DNA of 64,000 nucleotides, from NCBI GenBank assembly GCA_031253995.1, contig JAIRVG010000107.1, forward strand, positions 1-64,000, written 5' to 3'. The translations under genes were made by a program, and so were the position numbers. Each line of letters starts with the position of its first letter. Positions within the stretch are counted from its first letter, which is position 1. The notes beneath the pieces are model-generated. The model made no database searches and was not told where the DNA came from. It saw only the letters and a program-made list of their open reading frames with translations. The stretch comes from Paucimonas sp. Lineage in GTDB: Bacteria; Pseudomonadota; Gammaproteobacteria; Pseudomonadales; Pseudomonadaceae. Shown piece after piece: positions 46,810 to 56,100 of the stretch.

Positions 46810-47712
46810 ATGACCGTGCAGTACCCCACCATCGCCGATTGCGTCGGCAACACCCCCCTGGTTCGCCTGCAACGCTTGGCCGGCGAGACCAGCAATACCC
46901 TCCTGGTGAAACTCGAAGGCAACAACCCGGCGGGTTCGGTCAAGGACCGTCCGGCGCTGTCGATGATCACCCGCGCCGAACTGCGCGGGCAGATCAAGCC
47001 GGGTGACACGCTGATCGAGGCGACCTCCGGCAACACCGGGATCGCCCTGGCGATGGCTGCGGCGATCAAGGGCTACAAGATGATCCTGATCATGCCGGAC
47101 AACTCCAGCGCCGAACGCAAGGCGGCGATGACCGCCTATGGCGCCGAGCTGATCCTGGTCAGCAAGGAAGAAGGCATGGAGGGCGCCCGCGACCTCGCCG
47201 AGCGCCTGCGCGACGAAGGCCGTGGCCTGGTCCTCGACCAGTTCGGCAACGGCGACAACCCCGAGGCCCACTACGTCAGCACCGGCCCGGAAATCTGGCG
47301 CCAGACCGGCGGCAGCATCACCCATTTCATCAGCTCCATGGGCACCACCGGCACCATCATGGGCTGCTCGCGCTACCTCAAGGAGCAGAACCCGGCGATC
47401 CAGATCGTCGGCCTGCAGCCGATGGAAGGCTCGGCCATCCCGGGTATCCGCCGCTGGCCGGAAGAGTACCTGCCGTCGATCTTCCAGGCCGATCGCGTCG
47501 ATCGCGTGGTGGACATGGCCCAGAGCGAAGCCGAGGACACCACTCGCCGCCTGGCCCGTGAAGAAGGCATCTTCTGTGGCGTGTCCTCCGGCGGTGCGGT
47601 GGCGGCCATGCTGCGCCTGTCCCGCGAAGTGGAGAACGCGACCCTGGTGGCGATCATCTGCGACCGCGGCGACCGCTACCTGTCGACCGGCATTTTCGAC
47701 GCGGATCGCTGA
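46810..47712 (+). CDS. cysM: cysteine synthase B (CysM)
   Basis: This 300-residue PLP enzyme forms cysteine (or S-sulfocysteine) from O-acetylserine. The PLP lysine is K45 in GNNPAGSVKDRPA. EATSGNTGIALAMAAA binds substrate, and SSMGTTGTIMGCSRYLKE binds the PLP phosphate. FQADRVDRVVDMA and the lack of the longer CysK C-terminus support CysM. The ATG at 46810 has no strong ribosome site. The stop codon overlaps the rlmD start (TGATG). Confidence 0.94.
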   Translation: MTVQYPTIADCVGNTPLVRLQRLAGETSNTLLVKLEGNNPAGSVKDRPALSMITRAELRGQIKPGDTLIEATSGNTGIALAMAAAIKGYKMILIMPDNSSAERKAAMTAYGAELILVSKEEGMEGARDLAERLRDEGRGLVLDQFGNGDNPEAHYVSTGPEIWRQTGGSITHFISSMGTTGTIMGCSRYLKEQNPAIQIVGLQPMEGSAIPGIRRWPEEYLPSIFQADRVDRVVDMAQSEAEDTTRRLAREEGIFCGVSSGGAVAAMLRLSREVENATLVAIICDRGDRYLSTGIFDADR

Positions 47713-49070
47713 TGTCCAAAAGCAAACGTAACGGCGGCCTGCGCTTCCAGCCGGCCGGCGGCAGCCGCGCGCCCCAGGTTCCGGTGGGCAAGAAGCAGCG
47801 CCTGGCGATCGAACGCCTGGCCGGTGATGGCCGTGGCATTGCCTTCGTCGAAGGTCGCACCTGGTTCGTCAGCGGTGCGCTGGCCGGCGAAGAGGTCGAG
47901 GCGCGGGTGCTGAACGCCCATGGCAAGGTGGTCGAGGCACGCCTGGAGCGGGTCTTCACCGCCAACCCACAGCGCCGTGAAGCGCCGTGCCGGCACTTCG
48001 ACCGCTGCGGCGGCTGCAACCTGCAGCACATTCCCCATGTCGACCAGCTTGAACTCAAGCAGCGCCTGCTCGCCGAGCAGTTGCAGCGGGTCGCTGGCGT
48101 TGCCCCGGAGCAATGGGCGGCGCCGCTCAGCGGACCGGAGTTCGGCTACCGTCGGCGCGCCCGGGTTGCCGTGCGCTGGGACCAGAAGGCGAAGAAGCTG
48201 GAGGTCGGCTTCCGCGCCGAAGCCAGCCAGGACATCGTTGCCATCGACGACTGCCCGGTGCTGGTACAGCCCTTGCAGTCGGTGATGCGTCACCTGCCAC
48301 TGCTGTTGCAGAGCCTGGCCAAACCGCAACTGATCGGGCATGTCGAGCTGTTCAGCGGCACCGCCCTGGCCATGCTGGTGCGCCACACCGGCGCGCTGGG
48401 CGAGGCGGACCTGGCGAAGTTGCAGGCGTTCTGCGCCGAGGCCGGGGTGCAACTCTGGCTGCAAGGCGAGGGCGCACCGCAGCCGGCCGAGGCGGGCCAG
48501 GAACTGGGCTTTGCCCTGGAACCCTGGAACCTGACCCTGGCCTATCGTCCGGGGGACTTCGTCCAGGTCAACGCCGGGGTCAATACGGCGATGATCGAGC
48601 AGGCCCTCGACTGGCTCGCGCCGCAGGCCGATGAGCGTGTCCTGGATCTGTTCTGCGGCCTCGGCAACTTTGCCTTGCCGCTGGCACAGAAGGCCGCCGA
48701 GGTGGTGGCGGTGGAAGGCGTGCAGGCGATGGTCGAACGTGCCGCCGCCAACGCCCGTAGCAATAATTTGAATAATGTTCGCTGTTTTCAGGCGGATTTA
48801 TCCCAACCCTTGAGTGCGTCCGGTTGGGCGGCGGAAGGGTTTTCTGCGGTACTCTTGGACCCACCGCGAGACGGTGCCTACGAGGTCGTCAGAAAAATCG
48901 CAGCACTAGGTGCCAAGCGGCTGGTCTACGTGTCGTGCAATCCGGCGACCCTGGCCCGCGATACGCTTGAATTGATCAAGCAGGGTTACCGGTTAAAAAG
49001 GGCCGGGATCCTCGACATGTTCCCGCAGACAGCGCATGTCGAGGCCATGGCGTTATTCGAGGTGGGCTAG
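47712..49070 (+). CDS. rlmD: 23S rRNA (uracil(1939)-C(5))-methyltransferase RlmD
   Basis: This 452-residue enzyme methylates U1939 of 23S rRNA. Domains in order: N-terminal TRAM (about 20-85; AIERLAGDGRGIAFVEGR), iron-sulfur segment with CRHFDRCGGC (about 94-103) and a later DDC, central domain, and C-terminal SAM domain with LDLFCGLGNFALPLA and LLDPPRDGA. The catalytic Cys is in VSCNPATLARD. The start overlaps the cysM stop. About 100 bp separate it from relA. Confidence 0.95.
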   Translation: MSKSKRNGGLRFQPAGGSRAPQVPVGKKQRLAIERLAGDGRGIAFVEGRTWFVSGALAGEEVEARVLNAHGKVVEARLERVFTANPQRREAPCRHFDRCGGCNLQHIPHVDQLELKQRLLAEQLQRVAGVAPEQWAAPLSGPEFGYRRRARVAVRWDQKAKKLEVGFRAEASQDIVAIDDCPVLVQPLQSVMRHLPLLLQSLAKPQLIGHVELFSGTALAMLVRHTGALGEADLAKLQAFCAEAGVQLWLQGEGAPQPAEAGQELGFALEPWNLTLAYRPGDFVQVNAGVNTAMIEQALDWLAPQADERVLDLFCGLGNFALPLAQKAAEVVAVEGVQAMVERAAANARSNNLNNVRCFQADLSQPLSASGWAAEGFSAVLLDPPRDGAYEVVRKIAALGAKRLVYVSCNPATLARDTLELIKQGYRLKRAGILDMFPQTAHVEAMALFEVG

Positions 49071-49167
49071 CGTTGCTGGCCGCCCGGTGGCATTCCCTTA
49101 TCTGGCGGGGATGCCACCCGAGTTTTCAAGCGCATCGCGTATGCGCCGTAGGGAAAGGTAAACAAAG

Positions 49168-51408
49168 ATGGTACAGGTGAGAGTGCACCAGCCGGTCAAC
49201 ACCGACGGCAGTATCAATCTCGAAGCATGGCTGGATCATGTGTGCAGCGTCGATGCGGCGCTGAACCGCGAAGCCCTCAAGGTGGCCTGCGAGTTCGCCC
49301 AGGAAATCGAGAAGCAGGGCAACCAGGAAAAACATTCCTGGGCCGACGGCACGTCGAGTTTCCAGGCAGGCCTGGAAATCGCCGAGATCCTCGCCGACCT
49401 CAAGCTCGACCAGGACTCGCTGGTCGCGGCGATCATCTACCGCGCGGTACGCGAGGGCAAGGTCACCCTGGCCGAGGTTGCCCAGCGTTTCGGCCCGGTG
49501 GTCTCCAAGCTGATCGACGGCGTGCTGCGCATGGCCGCCATCAGCGCCAGCATGAATCCGCGCCAGTCCCTGGTGCTGGGCTCCCAGACCCAGGTCGAGA
49601 ACCTGCGCAAGATGCTCGTGGCCATGGTCGACGACGTTCGCGTCGCCCTGATCAAGCTGGCCGAGCGTACCTGCGCGATCCGCGCGGTGAAGAGCGCCGA
49701 CGACGAGAAGCGCCACCGTGTCGCCCGCGAGGTCTTCGACATCTACGCGCCCCTGGCGCACCGCCTGGGTATCGGTCACATCAAGTGGGAGCTGGAAGAC
49801 CTGTCCTTCCGCTACCTGGAACCCGACCAGTACAAGCAGATCGCCAAGCTCCTGCACGAGCGCCGGCTGGATCGCGAGCGCTTCATCAACGACGTCATGG
49901 CCCAGTTGCAGAACGAACTGCTGGCCACCGGCGTGAAGGCCGACATCAGCGGCCGGGCGAAACACATCTATTCCATCTGGCGCAAGATGCAGCGCAAGGG
50001 CCTGGAATTCAGCCAGATCTACGACGTGCGCGCGGTGCGCGTGCTGGTCCCGGAAATGCGCGACTGCTACACCGCGCTGGGCATCGTCCACACCCTGTGG
50101 CGGCACATTCCCAAGGAGTTCGACGACTACATCGCCAACCCCAAGGAGAACGGCTACCGCTCCCTGCACACCGCGGTGATTGGCCCCGAGGGCAAGGTCC
50201 TGGAAGTGCAGATCCGCACCCATTCCATGCACGAGGAAGCCGAACTCGGCGTCTGCGCGCACTGGCGCTACAAGGGCACCGACGTCAAGTCCGGCTCCAA
50301 CCACTACGAAGAGAAGATTTCCTGGCTGCGCCAGGTGCTGGAGTGGCACGAGGAACTGGGCGACATCGGCGGCCTGGCCGAACAGCTGCGGGTCGATATC
50401 GAGCCGGACCGGGTCTACGTGTTCACCCCTGACGGCCACGCCATCGACCTGCCCAAGGGCGCCACGCCGCTGGACTTCGCCTACCGCGTGCACACCGAGA
50501 TCGGTCACAACTGCCGTGGCGCCAAGATCAACGGGCGCATCGTACCGCTCAACTACAGCCTGCAGACCGGCGAGCAGGTCGAGATCATCACCAGCAAGCA
50601 CGGCAACCCGAGCCGCGACTGGCTGAACTCGAACCTGGGCTACGTCACCACCTCGCGGGCGCGGGCGAAGATCGTCCACTGGTTCAAGCTGCAGGCCCGC
50701 GACCAGAACGTCGCCGCCGGCAAGACCCTGCTGGAGCGCGAGCTGAACCGCCTCGGCCTGCCCCAGGTGGACTTCGAGCGCCTTGCGGAAAAAGCCAACC
50801 TGCGCACCGCCGAGGACATGTTCGCCTCCCTCGGTGCCGGCGATTTGCGCCTGGCTCACCTGGTCAATGCCGCGCAGCAACTGGTGGAGCCGGAGCGGAT
50901 CGAGGAAATCGACCTGATCACGCGCAAGGCCACCGGCTTCAAGCCGGGCAAGCGCGGCGACATCCAGATCCAGGGCGTGGGCAACCTGCTGACCCAGATG
51001 GCCGGCTGCTGCCAGCCGCTGCCGGGCGATGCCATCGTCGGCTACATCACCCAGGGCCGCGGCGTGACCATCCACCGCCAGGACTGCGCCTCGGTGCTGC
51101 AACTGGCCGGTCGCGAGCCGGAGCGGATGATCCAGGTCAGCTGGGGGCCGGTGCCGGTGCAGACCTATCCGGTGGACATCATGGTCCGTGCCTACGACCG
51201 TCCGGGCTTGCTGCGTGACGTCTCCCAGGTCCTGCTCAACGAGCGGATCAACGTGCTGGCGGTGAACACCCGCTCGAACAAGGAAGACAACACCGCGCTG
51301 ATGTCGCTGACCATCGAGATCCCCGGCCTGGATGCCCTCGGGCGCCTGCTGGGGCGCATCTCGCAGTTGCCCAACATCATCGAGACCCGGCGCAACCGCA
51401 CGCCATGA
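49168..51408 (+). CDS. relA: GTP pyrophosphokinase RelA
   Basis: This 746-residue enzyme makes (p)ppGpp when uncharged tRNA stalls the ribosome. Domains in order: degenerate hydrolase (about 45-195; the HD motif is replaced, e.g. AIIYRAVREGK, so it should only synthesise), synthetase (about 235-370; YDVRAVRVLV, KENGYRSLHTAV, EVQIRTHSMHEEAELGVCAHW), TGS (about 405-470), a zinc-finger/helical segment with AGCCQPLPGD (about 611-620), and ACT (about 665-740). The length equals E. coli RelA. It is followed by mazG, a regular neighbour. Confidence 0.96.
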   Translation: MVQVRVHQPVNTDGSINLEAWLDHVCSVDAALNREALKVACEFAQEIEKQGNQEKHSWADGTSSFQAGLEIAEILADLKLDQDSLVAAIIYRAVREGKVTLAEVAQRFGPVVSKLIDGVLRMAAISASMNPRQSLVLGSQTQVENLRKMLVAMVDDVRVALIKLAERTCAIRAVKSADDEKRHRVAREVFDIYAPLAHRLGIGHIKWELEDLSFRYLEPDQYKQIAKLLHERRLDRERFINDVMAQLQNELLATGVKADISGRAKHIYSIWRKMQRKGLEFSQIYDVRAVRVLVPEMRDCYTALGIVHTLWRHIPKEFDDYIANPKENGYRSLHTAVIGPEGKVLEVQIRTHSMHEEAELGVCAHWRYKGTDVKSGSNHYEEKISWLRQVLEWHEELGDIGGLAEQLRVDIEPDRVYVFTPDGHAIDLPKGATPLDFAYRVHTEIGHNCRGAKINGRIVPLNYSLQTGEQVEIITSKHGNPSRDWLNSNLGYVTTSRARAKIVHWFKLQARDQNVAAGKTLLERELNRLGLPQVDFERLAEKANLRTAEDMFASLGAGDLRLAHLVNAAQQLVEPERIEEIDLITRKATGFKPGKRGDIQIQGVGNLLTQMAGCCQPLPGDAIVGYITQGRGVTIHRQDCASVLQLAGREPERMIQVSWGPVPVQTYPVDIMVRAYDRPGLLRDVSQVLLNERINVLAVNTRSNKEDNTALMSLTIEIPGLDALGRLLGRISQLPNIIETRRNRTP

Positions 51409-51488
51409 CCGGGGCCGGCCCGTCGCTACCGCAGGGTGGCGACGGGTCTATCCTGTAACGGCCAACGGCCTCTGACGAGAATCCCCCG

Positions 51489-52319
51489 ATGTACACCCTG
51501 GACGACCTGCTGCACCTCATGGCCCGTCTGCGCGACCCGCAGTACGGCTGCCCCTGGGATTTGAAACAGACCTACGCCACCATCGTCCCCCATACCCTCG
51601 AAGAAGCCTACGAGGTGGCCGACGCCATCGAGCGTGGCGACTTCGAGCACCTGCAGGGCGAGCTCGGCGACCTGCTGTTCCAGGTGGTCTACTACAGCCA
51701 GCTGGCGCTGGAGGAAGGCCGCTTCGAATTCGCCGGGGTGATCGACAGCATCACCCGCAAGCTGATCCGCCGTCATCCCCATGTGTTCCCCACCGGCGAA
51801 CTGTACGCGCCGCTGGACACTCCGCGCCTCGACGAAGACCAGGTCAAGCAGCGCTGGGAAGAGATCAAGGCCGAGGAACGCGCCGAGAAGAGCACCCCCG
51901 AGCAACTGTCGCTGCTCGATGACGTTCCCGCGGCGCTGCCGGCCCTGTCCCGCGCGGCCAAGCTGCAGAAGCGCGCGGCCCAGGTCGGTTTCGACTGGCC
52001 GGGCCCGCTGCCGGTGCTGGACAAGGTCCGCGAAGAGCTGGACGAAGTGCTGGAAGCCATGGCCGACAACGATGCCGCGGCATTGGCCGACGAGGTCGGT
52101 GACCTGCTGTTCGCCACGGTCAACCTGGCCCGGCACCTGAAGATCGATCCGGAGAATGCCCTGCGTGCCGGCAACGCCAAGTTCGAGCGACGCTTCCGTT
52201 TTATCGAGCAGGCATTGCGCGACATGGGCCGTCCGATCGAAGATTGCACCCTCGAAGACCTGGACGCCCTCTGGGGCGAAGCCAAGCGTCAGGAAAAGAA
52301 CCTGCCCAGCTGCGGCTGA
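51489..52319 (+). CDS. mazG: nucleoside triphosphate pyrophosphohydrolase MazG
   Basis: This 276-residue enzyme hydrolyses NTPs/dNTPs to the monophosphate and may limit (p)ppGpp build-up. It has two MazG domains: about 10-115 with CPWDLKQTYATIVPHTLEEAYEVADAIE and GELGDLLFQVV, and about 160-265 with KVREELDEVLEAM and ADEVGDLLFATVNLARHL. The acidic ExxE...ExxD metal sites are present in both. It follows relA by 80 bp on the same strand. Confidence 0.94.
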   Translation: MYTLDDLLHLMARLRDPQYGCPWDLKQTYATIVPHTLEEAYEVADAIERGDFEHLQGELGDLLFQVVYYSQLALEEGRFEFAGVIDSITRKLIRRHPHVFPTGELYAPLDTPRLDEDQVKQRWEEIKAEERAEKSTPEQLSLLDDVPAALPALSRAAKLQKRAAQVGFDWPGPLPVLDKVREELDEVLEAMADNDAAALADEVGDLLFATVNLARHLKIDPENALRAGNAKFERRFRFIEQALRDMGRPIEDCTLEDLDALWGEAKRQEKNLPSCG

Positions 52320-52347
52320 GCGTGATGCATTAAGTGAGTGAACATCG

Positions 52348-52887
52348 ATGAGCCTTTCCCTTCGCGACCAATTGCTCAAAGCCGGCCTGGTCAACCAGAA
52401 GCAGGTCAAGCAGGTCACCAAAGAGCAGAAGAAACAGAAGCGCCTGGAGCACAAGGGCCAGGTCGAGGTCGATGACAGCCAGCAGCGCCTGGCGAAAGAA
52501 GCGATGGCCGAGAAGACCGCGCGCGATCAGGAGCTTAACCGCCAGCAGCAGGAAAAGGCCGAGCAGAAGGCCCGTGCTGCGCAGGTCAAGCAACTGATCG
52601 AAGTGTCGCGCCTGCCCAAGCTGACCACAGAGGACTACTACAACTTCGTCGACGACAAGAAGGTCAAACGCATCTCGGTCAACGCCCTGGTGCGCAGCAA
52701 GCTGAGCAGCGGCTCGCTGGCCATCGTCGCCCACGGTGGTGGCTACGAGATCATCCCGCGGGAAGCGGCGCTTAAGATCCAGGAGCGCGATCCCAAGCGC
52801 ATCCTGCTGCTCAACACCCAGGTGGAAGAGCCGGATGCCGACGATCCGTACGCCGCGTACGTCATTCCTGACGACCTGATGTGGTAA
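52348..52887 (+). CDS. DUF2058 protein
   Basis: This 179-residue protein is a DUF2058 member (YaiL-like). It has a basic, highly charged coiled-coil N-terminal half (about 8-85; QVKQVTKEQKKQKRLEHKGQ, ELNRQQQEKAEQKARAAQ) and a compact C-terminal domain (TTEDYYNFVDDKKVKRI, IVAHGGGYEIIPREAALKI, DPYAAYVIPDDLMW). Members are sometimes called polynucleotide-associated; the function is not known. It lies 28 bp after mazG and ends at a strong terminator. Confidence 0.85.
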   Translation: MSLSLRDQLLKAGLVNQKQVKQVTKEQKKQKRLEHKGQVEVDDSQQRLAKEAMAEKTARDQELNRQQQEKAEQKARAAQVKQLIEVSRLPKLTTEDYYNFVDDKKVKRISVNALVRSKLSSGSLAIVAHGGGYEIIPREAALKIQERDPKRILLLNTQVEEPDADDPYAAYVIPDDLMW

Positions 52888-52893
52888 GAAACG

Positions 52894-52921
52894 ACAAACC
52901 CCGCCTCGGCGGGGTTTGTGC
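52894..52921. terminator. bidirectional rho-independent terminator
   Basis: ACAAACCCCGCC (52894-52905) pairs perfectly with GGCGGGGTTTGT (52908-52919) around a 2-base loop. The A- and T-rich ends of the stem let it serve both the DUF2058 gene and the converging small gene. Confidence 0.82.
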
Positions 52922-52936
52922 TTTCAGGGCTGCGGC

Positions 52937-53119
52937 TCAGGACCTGGCCTGGCGGGTCTCCCAGACTTCCAGTTCCATGCGGTAGGTGTTGGCTTCGTGT
53001 TCGGTGTGGAACATGCCGACCAGTTGGCCCTGCTGGTGCACATCCCAGATGCGCACGCCGGCGGCGACACCTTCGTGGGACAGTTTCGATTCGTCGCGCT
53101 CAGTTACTTTGACAGTCAT
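52937..53119 (-). CDS. small conserved-type hypothetical protein, 60 residues
   Basis: This 60-residue soluble protein (MTVKVTERDESKLSHEG...) has a mixed alpha/beta look with VRIWDVHQQGQLVGMFHTEHEANTYRMELEVW. It is rich in charged residues and has no signal peptide or cysteines. The ATG at 53119 is 7 nt after GGAG; a TTG two codons earlier sits on top of that site. I do not recognise a family. The ribosome site and shared terminator support a real gene. Confidence 0.7.
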   Translation of the reverse strand: MTVKVTERDESKLSHEGVAAGVRIWDVHQQGQLVGMFHTEHEANTYRMELEVWETRQARS

Positions 53120-53232
53120 GTGCAAACTCCAAATCCGGTTAACTGCGGCACTCTGTCGCAGGACTCTTTTATAGAATTTGTTAGCTGACTAAGTAAATTA
53201 AAAGCGCCATGAAAGATCTTTCATGGTTGTTC

Positions 53233-53285
53233 TTGAGGGCCTCATCGCGCGGTGCATGCAATCCTTGTGGGAAGCGATGAGGCCG
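53233..53285. repeat. REP-like hairpin
   Basis: GAGGGCCTCATCGC and GCGATGAGGCC flank a spacer with CTTGTGGGAA. It belongs to the same family as the element at 60594-60626. The surrounding 53120-53346 gap shows nothing else but a terminator. Confidence 0.65.
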
Positions 53286-53298
53286 GTACAGGCAAAAG

Positions 53299-53321
53299 AA
53301 AACCCCGCACAAGGCGGGGTT
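53299..53321 (-). terminator. rho-independent terminator of the DUF3108 gene
   Basis: On the minus strand AACCCCGC and GCGGGGTT (53301-53308 and 53314-53321) form a perfect stem, followed by TTTTCTTTTG. It lies 26 bp after the stop. Confidence 0.85.
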
Positions 53322-53346
53322 CCAGGAACAACGAACAACCAGCCAG

Positions 53347-54060
53347 TCAGTTGCCCTTGACCGACTTGCCATCCACCGTGCCGTCCTGCAGCACGATCAC
53401 GTATTCCTTGCCATCGGTCTCGACCTGGCGCAGTTGCACCAGCAGGTAGTCCCAGTCCTTGGCGAACCACAGCTCGGTGATGCGCTTGCTCTGGCTCGGG
53501 TCGCGCACGCGCTCGACCTTGATCGCATCGATCTGGCCGGCCTTGGTGGCGACCTTCTCGGTGCCCAGCACGCGGAAGTCGTAGGTGTCGATCTCGTCGC
53601 CATCGACCACCTGGTAGCTCACGCTCTTCTTGCCTGCGGCCACGTCATGCTGCAGGGCCAGCTGGTAGGACGACTTGTCCAGCACGCCACGGTTCAGCGG
53701 CAGCTTGACGGCATCGCCACGGTCGCTGCCGGTGATGACCTTCTGGGTCCAGTCGAAGTCCAGGTCGACCTTCTTGGCCTTGCCCAGGCCGCCACGTTCG
53801 AAGTGGTAGCTCTGTGGCAGCAGGGTGTCCTTGTCCAGGCTCAGGGTGCTTTGCTCGGTGAGGCTGGCGAGCATCATCGAGGCCTTGAAGTTCAGCTTCC
53901 AGGTGCCGTTGGCGCTCTTTTCCAGGCTGCGCTCGGCGGTGCCGCCGGCGACCGGCAGTTGCTTCCAGTCGGCGGTGTAGCTGGCCGAGAAAGGTTTCAG
54001 GTCGGCTGCCTGGAGCGGCAGCGCGAGCACGGCAAGAGCGAGAAGCAGGGCGCGACGCAT
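53347..54060 (-). CDS. DUF3108 exported protein
   Basis: This 237-residue protein has a signal peptide (LPLQA-A, about residue 18) and a DUF3108 beta-rich domain: PFSASYTADWKQLPVAGGTAERSLEK, YHFERGG, LDKSSYQLALQHDVAAG, KRITELWFAKDWDYLLVQLRQVETDGKEYVI. The family is periplasmic or outer-membrane associated in proteobacteria, with no known reaction. It lies 8 bp after purN on the same strand and may share its transcript. Confidence 0.82.
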   Translation of the reverse strand: MRRALLLALAVLALPLQAADLKPFSASYTADWKQLPVAGGTAERSLEKSANGTWKLNFKASMMLASLTEQSTLSLDKDTLLPQSYHFERGGLGKAKKVDLDFDWTQKVITGSDRGDAVKLPLNRGVLDKSSYQLALQHDVAAGKKSVSYQVVDGDEIDTYDFRVLGTEKVATKAGQIDAIKVERVRDPSQSKRITELWFAKDWDYLLVQLRQVETDGKEYVIVLQDGTVDGKSVKGN

Positions 54061-54068
54061 AAAATCTC

Positions 54069-54722
54069 CTAGGGTCGAATCAAGTGGCCGCTGGCCGCGA
54101 GGGGCTGGCCATCCAGTAGAGCACCGTGCTCGCCCAGGCGCAAACGGCCTTCGGCGAACCAGCGCACCGCCAGCGGGTAAATCTGGTGTTCCTGGCCGTG
54201 AACCCTCTGCGCCAGGCTTTCTGGCGTGTCATCCGTAGCCACCGGGATGATTGCCTGTACGACCAGCGGCCCGCCATCGAGTTCCTCGGTGACGAAGTGC
54301 ACGCTGCAGCCATGCTCGCGGTCGCCGGCTTCCAGCGCCCGCTGATGGGTGTGCAGGCCCTTGTACTTCGGCAGCAGGGACGGGTGGATATTGAGCAGGC
54401 GGCCCTCGTAGTGGCGGACGAAGTCGCCACTGAGGATGCGCATGAAGCCGGCCAGCACCACCAGGTGCGGCGAGAAGGCGTCGATCTGCTCGACCAGGGC
54501 CTTGTCGAAGGCTTCGCGGCCGTCGAAGGCCTTGTGGTCGAGCACCGCGGTGTCGATACCGGCATCACGGGCGCGCTGCAGCCCGTAGGCGTCGGCGCGG
54601 TTGGAAACCACGGCGCGGATCCGTACCGGGGAATCCCCGGCACGGGCGCTGTCGATCAGGGCTTGCAGGTTGCTGCCGGAGCCCGACAGCAATACCACTA
54701 CATCGCACTTCGTCGTGGGCAT
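54069..54722 (-). CDS. purN: phosphoribosylglycinamide formyltransferase PurN
   Basis: This 217-residue enzyme formylates GAR in purine synthesis using 10-formyl-THF. Signatures: VLLSGSGSNLQALID (phosphate binding, about 10-24), AGFMRILS, the catalytic Asn/His in LLNIHPSLLPKYKG (about 110-123) and the Asp in EELDGGPLVVQ. The ATG at 54722 overlaps the purM stop (ATGA), giving the coupled purM-purN order usual in gamma-proteobacteria. Confidence 0.95.
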   Translation of the reverse strand: MPTTKCDVVVLLSGSGSNLQALIDSARAGDSPVRIRAVVSNRADAYGLQRARDAGIDTAVLDHKAFDGREAFDKALVEQIDAFSPHLVVLAGFMRILSGDFVRHYEGRLLNIHPSLLPKYKGLHTHQRALEAGDREHGCSVHFVTEELDGGPLVVQAIIPVATDDTPESLAQRVHGQEHQIYPLAVRWFAEGRLRLGEHGALLDGQPLAASGHLIRP

Positions 54723-55780
54723 CAGTGCGCCTTGACGTTCTTCAGCTCGACCTGGGCGGCGCCTTCGGCGGCAACGCCGATCTGGCCGATGACCCATGGC
54801 TGCTCACCGGCTGCGCGCAGGGTGTCCAGGGCCACTTCGACCTGGTCCTGGGCAACGCAGATGACCATGCCGACGCCGCAGTTCAGGACGCGGTGCATTT
54901 CGTGCTCGTCGACGTTGCCTTGCTCCTGCAGCCAGTTGAACACGGCCGGACGCTCCCAGCTCGCCACGTCGACGATCGCCTGGGCGCCTTTTGGCAGTAC
55001 GCGCGGGATGTTGTCCAGCAGGCCGCCGCCGGTGATGTGGGCCATGGCCTTGACCGCGCCGGTGTCCTTGATCAGCTTCAGCAGCGGCTTGACGTAGATG
55101 CGGGTCGGGGCCATCAGCAGCTCGGTCAGCGGCTTGCCGTCCAGTTGCACCTGCTCGATGTCGGCGCCGGACACTTCGATGATCTTGCGGATCAGCGAGT
55201 AGCCGTTGGAGTGCGGGCCGGAGGATGGCAGGGCGATCAGCGCGTCGCCGGTGGCAACCTTCGAGCCGTCGATGATCTCGGCCTTCTCGACCACGCCGAC
55301 GCAGAAGCCGGCCAGGTCGTAGTCCTCGCCTTCGTACATGCCCGGCATTTCCGCGGTTTCACCGCCGACCAGGGAGCAGCCGGCCAGTTCGCAACCGGCG
55401 CCGATGCCGGTGACCACGGTGGCGGCCACGTCGACGTTGAGCTTGCCGGTGGCGTAGTAGTCGAGGAAGAACAGCGGCTCGGCGCCGCAGACCACCAGGT
55501 CGTTGACGCACATGGCGACCAGGTCCTGGCCGATGGAGTCGTGCTTGTTCAGGTTCAGGGCCAGGCGCAGCTTGGTGCCGACGCCGTCGGTGCCGGAGAC
55601 CAGGACGGGCTGCTTGTAGCCGGCCGGGATTTCACACAGGGCGCCAAAACCGCCCAGGCCGCCCATGACTTCCGGGCGTGCGGTGCGCTTGGCCACGCCT
55701 TTGATGCGTTCGACCAGTGCTTCGCCGGCGTCGATGTCTACACCGGCGTCCTTGTAGCTCAGGGAGGGTTGCTTGCTCAT
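54722..55780 (-). CDS. purM: phosphoribosylformylglycinamidine cyclo-ligase PurM
   Basis: This 352-residue ATP-dependent enzyme forms the imidazole ring of AIR. Signatures: SYKDAGVDIDAGEALVERIK at the N-terminus, VSGTDGVGTKLRLA (about 63-76), MCVNDLVVCGAEPLFFLDYYATGKL, LVGGETAEMPG and LPSSGPHSNGYSL. The ATG at 55780 begins the conserved N-terminus. It is first in the purM-purN(-DUF3108) unit. The 320-bp gap upstream also serves the divergent DUF2066 gene; I see no clear operator in it. Confidence 0.96.
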   Translation of the reverse strand: MSKQPSLSYKDAGVDIDAGEALVERIKGVAKRTARPEVMGGLGGFGALCEIPAGYKQPVLVSGTDGVGTKLRLALNLNKHDSIGQDLVAMCVNDLVVCGAEPLFFLDYYATGKLNVDVAATVVTGIGAGCELAGCSLVGGETAEMPGMYEGEDYDLAGFCVGVVEKAEIIDGSKVATGDALIALPSSGPHSNGYSLIRKIIEVSGADIEQVQLDGKPLTELLMAPTRIYVKPLLKLIKDTGAVKAMAHITGGGLLDNIPRVLPKGAQAIVDVASWERPAVFNWLQEQGNVDEHEMHRVLNCGVGMVICVAQDQVEVALDTLRAAGEQPWVIGQIGVAAEGAAQVELKNVKAH

Positions 55781-56100
55781 GTGATCCAGGCCTTTAGGAG
55801 GGAGGGATTCGGGGGAATCGACCGTGACCTGCCAGGCTGGGGGAAGAAGGGATCCGCCTGCCCGACCGTCAGCGGTCTGCGAAGGCGCGCGATTTTATCA
55901 GGGTTGCCCGGCAGCGGCCATCCTCAGGCCGACGGGCAGGGCCTGAATATAAGGAAAAACCGCGAATCGCGGCGCGCGGGTGGTTGCCGTGTCACGGCCT
56001 GTATAAGGTATAGGAGGTGAAACAGCGCCCCTTGAGTGAATTTTGCGCTGTGGCGGGAGTCTTGGCTTTCGCTTCTTTCTTATCTGGACAGGAATCCTCC